DNA of 36,493 nt from an uncultured Ruminococcus sp. (GTDB lineage: Bacteria > Bacillota > Clostridia > Oscillospirales > Ruminococcaceae): the NCBI RefSeq assembly GCF_937915125.1, contig NZ_CALDMP010000022.1, positions 1-36,493 on the forward strand. Reading direction: 5' to 3'. Of the stretch, positions 14,650 to 22,878 are shown piece by piece. Under the pieces are notes generated by a model. That model was not told the DNA's origin and made no database searches. It saw only the letters and a program-made list of their open reading frames with translations. Every line of letters starts with the position of its first letter. Position 1 is the first letter of the stretch. The position numbers and the translations under genes were made by a program.

Positions 14650-15837
14650 TTACGCTTCATAGAACGGAACTTTTCCTTCGATGGCTTTCTGGCCAAGGGG
14701 TGAGTTCACTGGCGCAACAGCACAGGGACTGTTATATTTTTTTGCGATTTCTGCTGTAGTGTCTGCAATTGTACGGATATCTGCATTCGGTGCCAGATCC
14801 AGAACGATCACATAACCGTCCGTACCATTTGCCTTGACGCCGTTCAGATAGGCAGTCTTCACTTCCGGAATGTCCGCAAAGTGATCCTTTAGTTCGCTGA
14901 CCATGTCCATGGGAATATTTTTCAGATCCTGGATCACCAGCTGCGGCTGGATCGCAATTGCCTGTTCCTTGCTGAAAGACAGTCCCATGGTGAACGGATC
15001 CAGAACGATTCCGGCAGCAGTGCTGCGCTGATCGGACAGCATGGCGGTGTAGTTCGCCATCGTCATTGGAACAGCCTTGCAAGAGGGTGCGCCCACCCAT
15101 TTTTGCAGTTCCGGGAGACTGGTGAACAAGGGCATGTACTTTTTGTCATCATGGTTGATCATGATGAACTCAGCCTGTGCGCTGACTTTTTCACCGGCTT
15201 TTGCGGTTTTCGGCAGTTCCATGAGTACAGGAGCTACAAAGCGTGCCTTGCGCATTGCTTCGAACAATTCATTCTGCGCCTTCATGGAATTTTCTTCTTT
15301 CAGCTTGTTGGCAGCGATGATGATTTCTGAGTTTGTGATTTTTTCAGCGCCGAACAGTGCTGTGATAGAATGGTTCGTATTTGCCTGGGGCTGATTCAGC
15401 TGAATGCCCTTCATTTCTGCCATTTTGTTGCGCTGGAGAACAATATTTGTCTCAGCCGGGTTGATCACGATGCCGCGGATGTCGATATTCTGCTTCAACA
15501 GAAGGTCACAGTACTGGTCGAATGTGATCACCATGGTTTCTGCTTCCGGGTCATTTTTCCATTTCAAAAATTCCAGCCAATCTGTAAAAGCCGGGAAGAA
15601 CTTTGCGCCATCCTTGTTGGAAACTGCCATCAGGGAAGCCTGGAGCTGACGCTGACCATTTTCATCCGGTTCGACCTCGTCGAGGGAAGTGCGCAGAGAG
15701 ATCGGCGCAATAAAGGATGCTTCTTTGATTGCGTCCAGCATTGCTTGTTCTGTCTGTTTGTTTTGCTGCTGTTTAAACTCCGCCATTGCGGCAACCAGAG
15801 TTGGGTTTTTGATCGTGGGTTTTTTCAGTTGTGCCAA
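14650..15837 (-). CDS. SseB-like protein, tandem SseB domains
   Basis: The 395 residues appear to hold two SseB N-terminal-type domains (about 22-135 and 180-300; each has a KFFPAFTDWLEFLKW or KYMPLFTSLPELQKW core) and one SseB C-terminal domain (about 305-395, PQLVIQDLKNIPMDMV onward, ending GKVPFYEA). SseB is named for enhanced serine sensitivity in E. coli; its molecular role is unclear. Duplication of the N-terminal domain is a feature worth noting. The start codon is TTG at 15837, supported by GAGGTG about 9 nt upstream; I see no in-frame ATG with a better site. It has its own promoter. Confidence 0.83.
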   Translation of the reverse strand: MAQLKKPTIKNPTLVAAMAEFKQQQNKQTEQAMLDAIKEASFIAPISLRTSLDEVEPDENGQRQLQASLMAVSNKDGAKFFPAFTDWLEFLKWKNDPEAETMVITFDQYCDLLLKQNIDIRGIVINPAETNIVLQRNKMAEMKGIQLNQPQANTNHSITALFGAEKITNSEIIIAANKLKEENSMKAQNELFEAMRKARFVAPVLMELPKTAKAGEKVSAQAEFIMINHDDKKYMPLFTSLPELQKWVGAPSCKAVPMTMANYTAMLSDQRSTAAGIVLDPFTMGLSFSKEQAIAIQPQLVIQDLKNIPMDMVSELKDHFADIPEVKTAYLNGVKANGTDGYVIVLDLAPNADIRTIADTTAEIAKKYNSPCAVAPVNSPLGQKAIEGKVPFYEA

Positions 15838-15918
15838 TTTGGTTCACCTCATCCAAAAATTATCGCCCGGAAATGGTACTGCGCCGTTTGCTTCGCAGAT
15901 ATTTACAGGGATATTGTT

Positions 15919-15947
15919 AGTATACCACATCCCGTAAAAAAAAGCAA
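15919..15947 (-). promoter_or_regulatory. Promoter of the SseB-like gene
   Basis: On the minus strand, TTGCTT (15942-15947), 17 nt, TATACT (15919-15924). Confidence 0.78.
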
Positions 15948-16041
15948 GGGAATTTTCACAAAAAATCCCGAGACATTTTGAAAGGCTTTGAAAGGGCTTG
16001 GGAGAATTCCGGGTAAAGGGGCATGATTTATGCCCGAAACA

Positions 16042-16085
16042 GAAAAAACCGGAAAACAACAGCTTTCTGCCGTCATTTTCCGGTG
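16042..16085 (-). terminator. Terminator of rpmB
   Basis: On the minus strand, ACCGGAAAA pairs with TTTTCCGGT across a 20-nt loop, followed by TTTTTT. It starts about 20 nt after the rpmB stop. Confidence 0.82.
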
Positions 16086-16105
16086 ATTTTTCATGTAAAC
16101 AGACC

Positions 16106-16291
16106 TTACGCACGTTCTACTTTGCCGGAGCGCAGGCATCTGGAGCAAACGTACATATGACAAGGAGTTCCCTTCACAATCGCTTTTACACGCTTTACGT
16201 TCGGCTTCCATGTTCTGTTCGAGCGTCTGTGGGAGTGAGAAACCTTGATACCGAAGGTAACACCCTTTCCGCAAATTTCACATTTAGCCAT
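16106..16291 (-). CDS. rpmB: 50S ribosomal protein L28
   Basis: This is a structural protein of the large ribosomal subunit. The 61 residues show MAKCEICGKGVTFGIKVSHS, then RRSNRTWKPNVKRVK and a C-terminal CSRCLRSGKV. The two CxxC pairs (C4/C7 and C51/C54 region) mark the zinc-binding form. The ATG at 16291 has AGGAGGTG upstream; the frame stays open to 16321, but that lies in the leader. It stands alone, with its own promoter and terminator, as is usual in clostridia. Confidence 0.96.
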   Translation of the reverse strand: MAKCEICGKGVTFGIKVSHSHRRSNRTWKPNVKRVKAIVKGTPCHMYVCSRCLRSGKVERA

Positions 16292-16362
16292 CCTACTGCA
16301 CCTCCTTACACGAGCTTGCATGCCAGACTGTCCCTCTGGGCAGTCCGCAAACTAACATATCT

Positions 16363-16391
16363 ATTCTATCAGATTTTCCCGAAAAATGCAA
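16363..16391 (-). promoter_or_regulatory. Promoter of rpmB
   Basis: On the minus strand, TTGCAT (16386-16391), 17 nt, TAGAAT (16363-16368). The 195 bp to the next promoter (16392-16586) are AT-rich with no feature I can support. Confidence 0.8.
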
Positions 16392-16586
16392 GCCTTTTCT
16401 TCGAATCTTTCGAATATTTTTTCAAAATGCTGAAATCTTAAAATTATTTCGCTTAAAACTCTAACAGATCGATATAGTGCATGATCTGATTTTTCTTTTT
16501 ATGGAATATAATTGGGCTTAGGGATAGGCTTTTTTCAGGAAAAGAAAAACAAAATTGAAAATTTTAAGGGATGTATCAAAATAGAC

Positions 16587-16615
16587 TTGAAATTCGGGGC
16601 GCAATCATGTATAAT
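16587..16615 (+). promoter_or_regulatory. Promoter of the site-2 protease-scpAB-metA operon
   Basis: TTGAAA (16587-16592), 17 nt, TATAAT (16610-16615). It is the only clear promoter seen ahead of the eight-gene run ending at 22796. Confidence 0.85.
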
Positions 16616-16674
16616 AGTATCCATATCATTATTTCAATACGGATGCGGCACGAACCGCAGAAAGGAAGGCCTGC

Positions 16675-17352
16675 ATGGGAATTTTCAGCAGCTTTTTACA
16701 TTTGGATCGTTATACCATTCTGGCACGTGTTGTTATCATTTTGCTGATACTGCCGCTCCACGAGTTTGCCCACGGCTGGGTTGCCCGGAAGTGCGGCGAT
16801 GACACCGCAGAAGCAAGCGGCCGCCTGACGCTGAATCCCGTTGCACACCTGGATCCCTTCGGCTCTGTTCTTCTGCTTCTGACCGGCTTCGGCTGGGCGA
16901 AGCCAGTTCCCATTAACCCGGCACGGATGAACAATCCCCGGCGTGGTATCATCTGGACATCCCTTGCCGGTCCCCTTTCCAATTTGCTGGCAGCATTTGT
17001 GGGTGTTATCGCACTCCAGATCCTTTTTCCGTTTTATGCCGCAAGCGACAGCATGATACTGACTGCATTGTATTATTTCTTCTCCGGCTTTATTTCGGTG
17101 AATATCTGTCTTGCCGTATTCAATCTGATTCCCGTTCCGCCTCTGGACGGTTCCAAGGTGCTGATGATGCTGTTGCCCTATCAGAAATCCATGTGGATCC
17201 AGCAGCACCAGCAGATCCTGTCTATTGTGCTCTGGGTATTGATCCTGGTGGGTGTACTGAGCATCCCCATCAGTTGGATCTCCAATTGGATCATCGAATT
17301 CTTCCTTTGGACGACGAACTGGATCGGAACACTGGTTCAGATGGTGATGTAA
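16675..17352 (+). CDS. Site-2 protease family (M50) membrane protein
   Basis: This 225-residue intramembrane metalloprotease has the zinc motif HEFAH (H29, E30, H33) in its first helix and the second half-site NLIPVPPLDGSKV, where the Asp is the third zinc ligand. Four or more membrane segments are visible. It lacks PDZ and CBS domains, so it is the compact type linked to scpAB in many Firmicutes. Its substrate is not known. AAGGAAGG precedes the ATG. It is the first gene of the operon and ends 4 nt before scpA. Confidence 0.93.
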   Translation: MGIFSSFLHLDRYTILARVVIILLILPLHEFAHGWVARKCGDDTAEASGRLTLNPVAHLDPFGSVLLLLTGFGWAKPVPINPARMNNPRRGIIWTSLAGPLSNLLAAFVGVIALQILFPFYAASDSMILTALYYFFSGFISVNICLAVFNLIPVPPLDGSKVLMMLLPYQKSMWIQQHQQILSIVLWVLILVGVLSIPISWISNWIIEFFLWTTNWIGTLVQMVM

Positions 17353-17356
17353 CTCA

Positions 17357-18100
17357 ATGCAGACGATTTCATTTAAGCTGGAGGTATTTGAGGGACCCAT
17401 GGACTTGCTCCTGAGCCTGATCTCCAAGCATAAGCTGAATATTTACGATATTGAGATCTCCAGCCTGTTGGAGCAATATCTGGCGTATATGGACCAGTGC
17501 CGGGAACAGGATCTGGAACTGGCTGGCGAGTTTCTGGAAATGGCGGCACGGCTGATCTACATTAAGACAGCGTCCCTTTTGCCGCGTCCGGAAGAGGCGC
17601 AGAAGGAAAAGCAAGCGCTCCAGGGTGCGCTGATTGAGTATGCGCTCTGCAAACAGGCGGCGCAGCTTCTGGCGCAGCGGTTTGTAGGCGGACAGGTTTT
17701 TGTTCGGAAGCCCATGCCTGTGGAAGTGTCTTCGGCATATGCCAGATCACATCTGCCCTGTGTGCTTTTGGACACCTGGAATGCCATGGGGCAGAAGCGT
17801 TTTGCACCTCAGGACAATGCCCGGGATCGGCTCCAGCGTGTGGTGAGCCAGCCTGTCGTTTCTGTGATGTCCAAGGTGGCGTATGTGATGCGAAAGGTGT
17901 ATCACAACGAGCACGTCTATTTCGGCGAGATCTACGCAGACGTCCGGGAACGCTCCGCACGGGTGGCTCTGTTTTTGGCGGTGCTGGAATTGACCAAGCA
18001 CGGGCGCATCGGCATCAGTGAGGACGGTACGTATCTTTATCGGCGGACAGACCGCCCGAAGAAGATAAGGAACCGTGTTCCGGCTGTGCCGGAAGAATAA
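17357..18100 (+). CDS. scpA: Segregation and condensation protein A
   Basis: This is the kleisin subunit of the Smc-ScpA-ScpB condensin that organises the chromosome. It opens with the family hallmark FEGPMDLLLSLISKHKLNIYDI, and the C-terminal winged helix (VALFLAVLELTKHGRIGI) binds the Smc head. The length of 247 residues is normal. The ribosome site is weak (GGTGAT), and the start lies 4 nt after the protease stop, so translation may be coupled. scpB follows 17 nt later, as in most Firmicutes. Confidence 0.96.
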   Translation: MQTISFKLEVFEGPMDLLLSLISKHKLNIYDIEISSLLEQYLAYMDQCREQDLELAGEFLEMAARLIYIKTASLLPRPEEAQKEKQALQGALIEYALCKQAAQLLAQRFVGGQVFVRKPMPVEVSSAYARSHLPCVLLDTWNAMGQKRFAPQDNARDRLQRVVSQPVVSVMSKVAYVMRKVYHNEHVYFGEIYADVRERSARVALFLAVLELTKHGRIGISEDGTYLYRRTDRPKKIRNRVPAVPEE

Positions 18101-18117
18101 ATGACAGGAATGGGGGC

Positions 18118-18699
18118 ATGATGATGGAAGGAAACACCAGATCGCCGCTTTGTATTACCTTAGAAGCGGTTTTGTTTGCCAGTGGTGAGCCGGTGACGGT
18201 AACTCGTCTGGCACAGGCATGTGAAGGAAGCGAAAGTGCTGTCGCAGCCGCCTTGAAGCAGCTGGCACTGTGGTATGATGAACAGAACAGTGCCATTTGT
18301 GTGCAGCAGCTGGGGGATTCCTGGCAGATGTGCACCCGCCCGGAATTTGCCCCGGCAATCCAGCGGGCAGTGGAGACGAAGAAACAGGCACCTCTTTCGG
18401 CGGCAGCCATGGAGGTACTGACCATTGTGGCGTATAACCAGCCGGTGAGCAAGGGCTTTGTGGAGCATGTCCGTGGCGTGGACAGCAGCTCGGTGGTGAA
18501 TACCCTGGTGGAAAAGGAACTTCTCATGGAAGCAGGCCGCCTGGAAGTGCCGGGACGTCCTATTGCCTATGCCACAACTCCCCATTTTCTCCGCTGCTTC
18601 GGGCTGAATTCCTTGGAAGAACTGCCGCCGCTTCCCATTCTGGCGGCGGAAACACAGTCGGAATCGGAAGAGGAGACGCAGGAAGCAGCAGAGCCGTAA
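18118..18699 (+). CDS. scpB: Segregation and condensation protein B
   Basis: ScpB dimers bind the middle of ScpA in the condensin complex. The 193 residues hold the two winged-helix domains: LEAVLFASGEPVTVTRLAQAC near the start and AMEVLTIVAYNQPVSKGFVEHVRGVDSSS in the middle, ending FLRCFGLNSLEELPPLP and an acidic tail. Three ATG codons stand in a row from 18118; AGGAA is 7 nt before the first. Confidence 0.96.
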   Translation: MMMEGNTRSPLCITLEAVLFASGEPVTVTRLAQACEGSESAVAAALKQLALWYDEQNSAICVQQLGDSWQMCTRPEFAPAIQRAVETKKQAPLSAAAMEVLTIVAYNQPVSKGFVEHVRGVDSSSVVNTLVEKELLMEAGRLEVPGRPIAYATTPHFLRCFGLNSLEELPPLPILAAETQSESEEETQEAAEP

Positions 18700-18714
18700 A
18701 GGAGGGACATGCCC

Positions 18715-19377
18715 ATGATCGGATGGCTGATCGCATCAGGGATCGTGCTGTTGCTGCTGGGACTGCTCCTTTCGCCGCTTGTGATGGCAGTGGAGCATGA
18801 TGATTCCCAGGGGCGTTCTTTCTGGAAGCTTTCCTGGCTGGGAATCTCCCTGTGCTCCAGCGAAAAAAACGGCTTGTTTCAGCGTTTGTCCAGGGAAAAG
18901 CCAGAGAAACGCAAGAAAAATGAAAAGCCGAAAAAAGCGGAAAAATCGAAGTCCCGTACACCAAAGCAGTATTGGGAGATATTTCGGGATGTGACAGGCA
19001 TCCTGTCCCGTCCTCTGCGTCTGCTTTGGAAGGGAATCTCTCTCCGGGGACTTGAGATCATGGTGCAGGTGGGGCGTTTTGATGCCAAAGAATGCGCCGT
19101 GGCGTATGGCATGACCAATGCCATGGTTTATACATCCCTGGGCGTGCTGCAAAGTACCATGCGTGTGAAGGTGCGCCGGGTTTCCGTTCAGTGCGCCTTT
19201 GGGCAGGAGAAAAGCCAATGGATTGTCCGAGGAAAGGCACAGTTTTGCCCTCTGGCAGCAGTGGCGGCATTGCTCAGCTTTGCCATAGGATATCTCATGG
19301 GGCAGCAACGAAAAGATGCACCGCCGCAAGCAATACAGCAGAAGAAACAGCCTGCCCGAACAGGGGCAGAGAAATAA
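18715..19377 (+). CDS. DUF2953 family protein (YtfI-like)
   Basis: This 220-residue protein has an N-terminal membrane helix (IGWLIASGIVLLLLGLLLSP), then a Lys/Glu-rich stretch (about 60-85) and a C-terminal DUF2953 domain (GLEIMVQVGRFDAKECAVAYG onward), with a second hydrophobic segment and a basic tail. DUF2953 genes sit next to ytfJ in spore formers (ytfI-ytfJ in Bacillus subtilis), as here. Their function is unknown. AGGAGG lies 8 nt before the ATG at 18715 but only 2-3 nt from the ATG at 18709, so I prefer the former. Confidence 0.83.
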   Translation: MIGWLIASGIVLLLLGLLLSPLVMAVEHDDSQGRSFWKLSWLGISLCSSEKNGLFQRLSREKPEKRKKNEKPKKAEKSKSRTPKQYWEIFRDVTGILSRPLRLLWKGISLRGLEIMVQVGRFDAKECAVAYGMTNAMVYTSLGVLQSTMRVKVRRVSVQCAFGQEKSQWIVRGKAQFCPLAAVAALLSFAIGYLMGQQRKDAPPQAIQQKKQPARTGAEK

Positions 19378-19391
19378 AGGAGGCAGCAATT

Positions 19392-19808
19392 ATGCAGGAA
19401 AAACGTCAGATTCAGGATCTCATGGGTGTTACCATGGAAAAAATGAGAGAAATGGTGGATGTACAGACCATTATCGGCGATCCCATTGTGGTTTCGGATA
19501 AGGTGACCATTATCCCGGTATCCAAGGTGTCCTACGGCTTTGCTTCGGGTGGCTCGGATCTCCCGGCGAAGTCCAACCCGAAGGATCTCTTCGGCGGCGG
19601 TGCAGGTGCCGGCGTATCCATCCAGCCTGTGGCATTTCTGGTGGTGCAGGAGGACGGCGTGCGTCTGCTGCAAATGGACGAAGCAGGGGATGCACTGAGC
19701 AGCGCCATTCGTTCCGTGCCGGAAGTGGTAGACCGTATCAGCGGTCTTGTCAAAAAAGGCGGCAAAAAGGAAAAGGAAAGCGCCATCTCCGACGAACAAG
19801 AAAACTGA
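19392..19808 (+). CDS. ytfJ: GerW family sporulation protein YtfJ
   Basis: The 138 residues show the family core: VDVQTIIGDPIVVSDKVTII, PVSKVSYGFASGGSD, then a Gly-rich loop and AFLVVQEDGVRLLQM. In B. subtilis GerW is needed for spore germination in response to some nutrients, but the family also occurs in bacteria not known to sporulate. A charged Lys/Glu tail ends it. AGGAGG precedes the ATG. The order DUF2953-ytfJ-carboxypeptidase-rluB is typical of clostridia. Confidence 0.92.
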   Translation: MQEKRQIQDLMGVTMEKMREMVDVQTIIGDPIVVSDKVTIIPVSKVSYGFASGGSDLPAKSNPKDLFGGGAGAGVSIQPVAFLVVQEDGVRLLQMDEAGDALSSAIRSVPEVVDRISGLVKKGGKKEKESAISDEQEN

Positions 19809-19871
19809 GCCATATTTGCCGCTGAAACTGCATATTCTATTTTAGTTTAATGCAGAGGAGTGCGTAGCAAT

Positions 19872-21032
19872 ATGCGGCAATGGATGAAAAAATGGATGGG
19901 AACCGTGCTGGCAGTATGTCTGACTGTGACCGGCTGCCCGAAGATCTCTGCGGCGGCAGAAGTTTCTGTCTCGGCACAGTCCTGTATCCTGATGGAGGCA
20001 GTGACGGGGGAGATCCTGTACGAAAAGCAGGCGTATGAACAGCGTCCCATGGCAAGTACCACGAAGATCATGTCCACATTGCTTTGTATTGAAAGCGGAG
20101 ATCTGGACACGGAATTTGTAGTGGATACCGATGCCATCCACGTGGAAGGTTCGTCTATGGGTCTGGTGGAGGGTGACATTGTGACAAAGCGTGCCCTCTG
20201 TTATGGGATGCTTCTGCCATCGGGGAACGATGCCGCCGGTGCGGCTGCGGTGAAAATTGCTGGCAGTTACGAAGCTTTTGCCGATCTCATGAACGCAAAG
20301 GCACAGGAATTGGGCATGACCCAGACCCACTTTGTCACGCCGTCGGGATTGCACGATGACGACCACTATTCCACGGCATATGATATGGCAATCCTGACCG
20401 CAGCGGCATTGCAAAATGAGATTTTCCGGGAAATATGCGGACAGCCACAGGCGCAGGTTTGCTTCGGCAATCCGCCCTATGAGCGGTGGCTCACCAATTC
20501 CAATAAGCTGCTGACCATGGATGAAACTGTGATCGGCGTGAAAACCGGATTTACGGATGAAGCCGGACGCTGTCTGGTTTCCGCATGTGAACGCAATGGG
20601 ATCACGCTGATCTGCGTGACGCTGAACGACAAAAACGACTGGGACGACCACCTGTCACTGTACGATTATGGCTTTTCGCAGGTACAGCCCACAGAGGTGA
20701 CTATGCCCCAGGACTGGCAGCTGTCTGTGGCTGGCGGCGAAACGCAGAGCGTCTCTGTTCAGGCAGAGGGGACTCTGACGGTAGGGACACGGGACGGTGC
20801 TGCGCCGGAGCTGGAATATCAGCTGGAGACAGAGCCGTTTCTGTATGCACCGGTGACAGCCGGACAGCGTGTGGGAACCTGGACTGCTCTGCTGAATGGC
20901 AGGGAAGTGGCAAATGGTTCTCTCTGCGCAGTGCAGGATGCGGCGTATCGTACTGCTGCGCCCGAAGCGGAGGAAAAGCCGTCTCTGCCGCTGCAGATTT
21001 GGAAGAAAATCAAAAAATGCTTTATAGCTTAA
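19872..21032 (+). CDS. D-alanyl-D-alanine carboxypeptidase (S11, DacF/DacB-like)
   Basis: This secreted penicillin-binding protein trims the terminal D-Ala of peptidoglycan stem peptides. All three active-site motifs are present: STTK (S62-K65), SGN (117-119) and KTG (224-226). The signal region (about 1-28) ends ISAAAE; a Cys at 22 (TVTGC) might also be a lipobox. The C-terminal domain (about 270-365) is the PBP5-type beta domain, ending in an amphipathic anchor (LQIWKKIKKCF). I start at the ATG at 19872, with GAGGAG 12 nt upstream; the GTG at 19860 touches that site. 386 residues. Confidence 0.95.
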   Translation: MRQWMKKWMGTVLAVCLTVTGCPKISAAAEVSVSAQSCILMEAVTGEILYEKQAYEQRPMASTTKIMSTLLCIESGDLDTEFVVDTDAIHVEGSSMGLVEGDIVTKRALCYGMLLPSGNDAAGAAAVKIAGSYEAFADLMNAKAQELGMTQTHFVTPSGLHDDDHYSTAYDMAILTAAALQNEIFREICGQPQAQVCFGNPPYERWLTNSNKLLTMDETVIGVKTGFTDEAGRCLVSACERNGITLICVTLNDKNDWDDHLSLYDYGFSQVQPTEVTMPQDWQLSVAGGETQSVSVQAEGTLTVGTRDGAAPELEYQLETEPFLYAPVTAGQRVGTWTALLNGREVANGSLCAVQDAAYRTAAPEAEEKPSLPLQIWKKIKKCFIA

Positions 21033-21049
21033 CATAACAGGAGAAAGAT

Positions 21050-21811
21050 GTGGAAAAGATTCGAATTCAAAAATTACTGGCAGATGCCGGATATTGTTCC
21101 CGGCGCAAGGCGGAAGCGCTGATCTCTGCTGGAAAAGTAAAAGTCAATGGACATCCGGTGAAATTGGGTGATAAAGCCACGCTTGCCGATCTGATCACAG
21201 TAAGCGGTGAGCGTGTGTACCTGCCCCGGAAGAAACAGTATCGCTATCTGATGCTGTATAAGCCACGGGGTTACGTGACGACCACTTCAGATGAACTGGA
21301 TCGCCGCTGTGTTATGGATCTGCTGGAAGACGTGGAAGAACGTGTTTATCCGATAGGACGGCTGGATAAGGACTCAGAAGGTCTGCTGCTGCTGACTAAC
21401 GACGGCACATTTGCCAATGGCATTATGCACCCCAGCCGTCATATCAGTAAAACCTATCGTGTTACGGTGCGTCCGGATGTGACAGAGGAACAGCTCATTG
21501 CCCTGTCCAGCAGTATGGAATTGGACGGCAAAATGACCCAGCCGGCAAATGTTGTAGTAAAAAGCAAGGAGCCGGGGCGCGTGGTATTGCTCATGACCAT
21601 TCACGAGGGCAAGAACCGCCAGATCCGCCGTATGTGCGAATCGGTGGGACTGGAAGTAGCACGTCTGCGCCGTATCAGCATCGGTCCCGTGAAGCTGGGC
21701 ATGCTGAAGCCCGGTACATACCGGGATCTGACAGCGGACGAGCTTCGTGTCCTGCGCAATGCCATGGGCAAGGGCGAGACCGTTGCACCGCAAAAATCTA
21801 GAAGAAAATAA
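21050..21811 (+). CDS. rluB: 23S rRNA pseudouridine synthase (RluB type)
   Basis: It makes pseudouridine in 23S rRNA (U2605 in E. coli numbering for RluB). The 253 residues have an N-terminal S4 RNA-binding domain (IRIQKLLADAGYCSRRKAEA) and a catalytic domain with GRLDKDSEGLLLLTNDG, where D106 is the nucleophile, and KNRQIRRMCESVG near the end. The start is GTG at 21050, with AGGAGA upstream. RsuA/RluE relatives cannot be fully excluded, but the place after the carboxypeptidase and near scpAB is that of rluB. Confidence 0.93.
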   Translation: MEKIRIQKLLADAGYCSRRKAEALISAGKVKVNGHPVKLGDKATLADLITVSGERVYLPRKKQYRYLMLYKPRGYVTTTSDELDRRCVMDLLEDVEERVYPIGRLDKDSEGLLLLTNDGTFANGIMHPSRHISKTYRVTVRPDVTEEQLIALSSSMELDGKMTQPANVVVKSKEPGRVVLLMTIHEGKNRQIRRMCESVGLEVARLRRISIGPVKLGMLKPGTYRDLTADELRVLRNAMGKGETVAPQKSRRK

Positions 21812-21848
21812 ATAAGCCAAATACAGGTCTTGAGAGGAGGACAAGCAG

Positions 21849-22796
21849 ATGCCGATTTGTATTTCGCCGGATTTGCCGGCGTATCGTATTCTGGCAGAAG
21901 AAAATATATTTGTGATGGATATTGATCGTGCAGCACATCAGGATATCCGTCCGCTGCGTGTGCTGGTGCTCAATCTCATGCCGAAAAAAATCGAAACGGA
22001 GTGCCAGTTCCTGCGCTTGCTGAGCAACACGCCGCTTCAGGTAGACATTGAGTTTCTGCATGTATCCAGCCATATCAGTAAAAACACATCCCAGAATCAT
22101 CTGGCAACGTTTTATCGTACATTTTCCGAGATCCAGGATCAGTATTATGACGGTTGCATCATTACTGGTGCGCCGGTAGAACATCTGGAATTCGAGGATG
22201 TGGACTATTGGCAGGAGATCTGCACCATTATGGAGTGGACAAAGCACCATGTATTTTCCACCATGCATATCTGCTGGGCGGCACTTGCCGGGCTGCATTA
22301 TCACTTCGGCATCCCGAAGTACAACCTGCCCCAGAAAATGTTTGGTGTATTTCCCCAGCATGTGCTGGAACCAAGATGTCAGCTGCTGCGTGGATTCAAT
22401 GACGTGTTCAACGCACCCCATTCCCGTCATGCAGAGGTGCACCGGGAGGATATTGAAAAGGTGCCCCAGCTGCGTATCCTGACGGAATCGGAGTTGTCCG
22501 GCGTGCATATTGTGGCGAACAATAACGGCAGGCAGTATTTCATCACGGGACATTCGGAATATGACCGGGATACCCTGAAAGGGGAGTATTTCCGGGATGC
22601 GGAAAAGGGATTGGATATTGCTGTGCCCTACAATTATTTCCCGGATGACGCCCCCACAAAGGAACCTCATTTCAGCTGGGGATGCAGTGCCAATCTGCTG
22701 TTTTCCAACTGGCTGAACCACTGCGTATACCAGCTGACGCCTTACGATCTGACTTCCTTAGAGGTCTATAACTGGGACTGGGAAGCCGGACTGTAA
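21849..22796 (+). CDS. metAA: Homoserine O-acetyltransferase, MetA type
   Basis: It activates homoserine in the first step of methionine synthesis. The 315 residues align without gaps to the numbering known from MetA structures: nucleophile C142 (TMHICWAAL), H235 and E237 (GHSEYD). Residue 111 is Glu (GAPVEHLEF); in this family Glu111 marks acetyl-CoA use and Gly111 succinyl-CoA use, so the name homoserine O-succinyltransferase would mislead. GAGGAGG precedes the ATG. It lies 37 nt after rluB, has no SAM riboswitch of its own, and ends the operon. Confidence 0.95.
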   Translation: MPICISPDLPAYRILAEENIFVMDIDRAAHQDIRPLRVLVLNLMPKKIETECQFLRLLSNTPLQVDIEFLHVSSHISKNTSQNHLATFYRTFSEIQDQYYDGCIITGAPVEHLEFEDVDYWQEICTIMEWTKHHVFSTMHICWAALAGLHYHFGIPKYNLPQKMFGVFPQHVLEPRCQLLRGFNDVFNAPHSRHAEVHREDIEKVPQLRILTESELSGVHIVANNNGRQYFITGHSEYDRDTLKGEYFRDAEKGLDIAVPYNYFPDDAPTKEPHFSWGCSANLLFSNWLNHCVYQLTPYDLTSLEVYNWDWEAGL

Positions 22797-22801
22797 TAGA
22801 T

Positions 22802-22848
22802 AAAAAAACCGCCTGCATCGGAGAGCCGAGGTGCAGGCGTTTTTTTTG
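22802..22848. terminator. Bidirectional terminator
   Basis: CGCCTGCA pairs with TGCAGGCG with an inner TCGG/CCGA; AAAAAAA lies before and eight T residues after the stem. It separates the convergent metA and transporter genes. Confidence 0.9.
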
Positions 22849-22878
22849 CTATGTGATTCACCGGAGTGGTGAATTATT

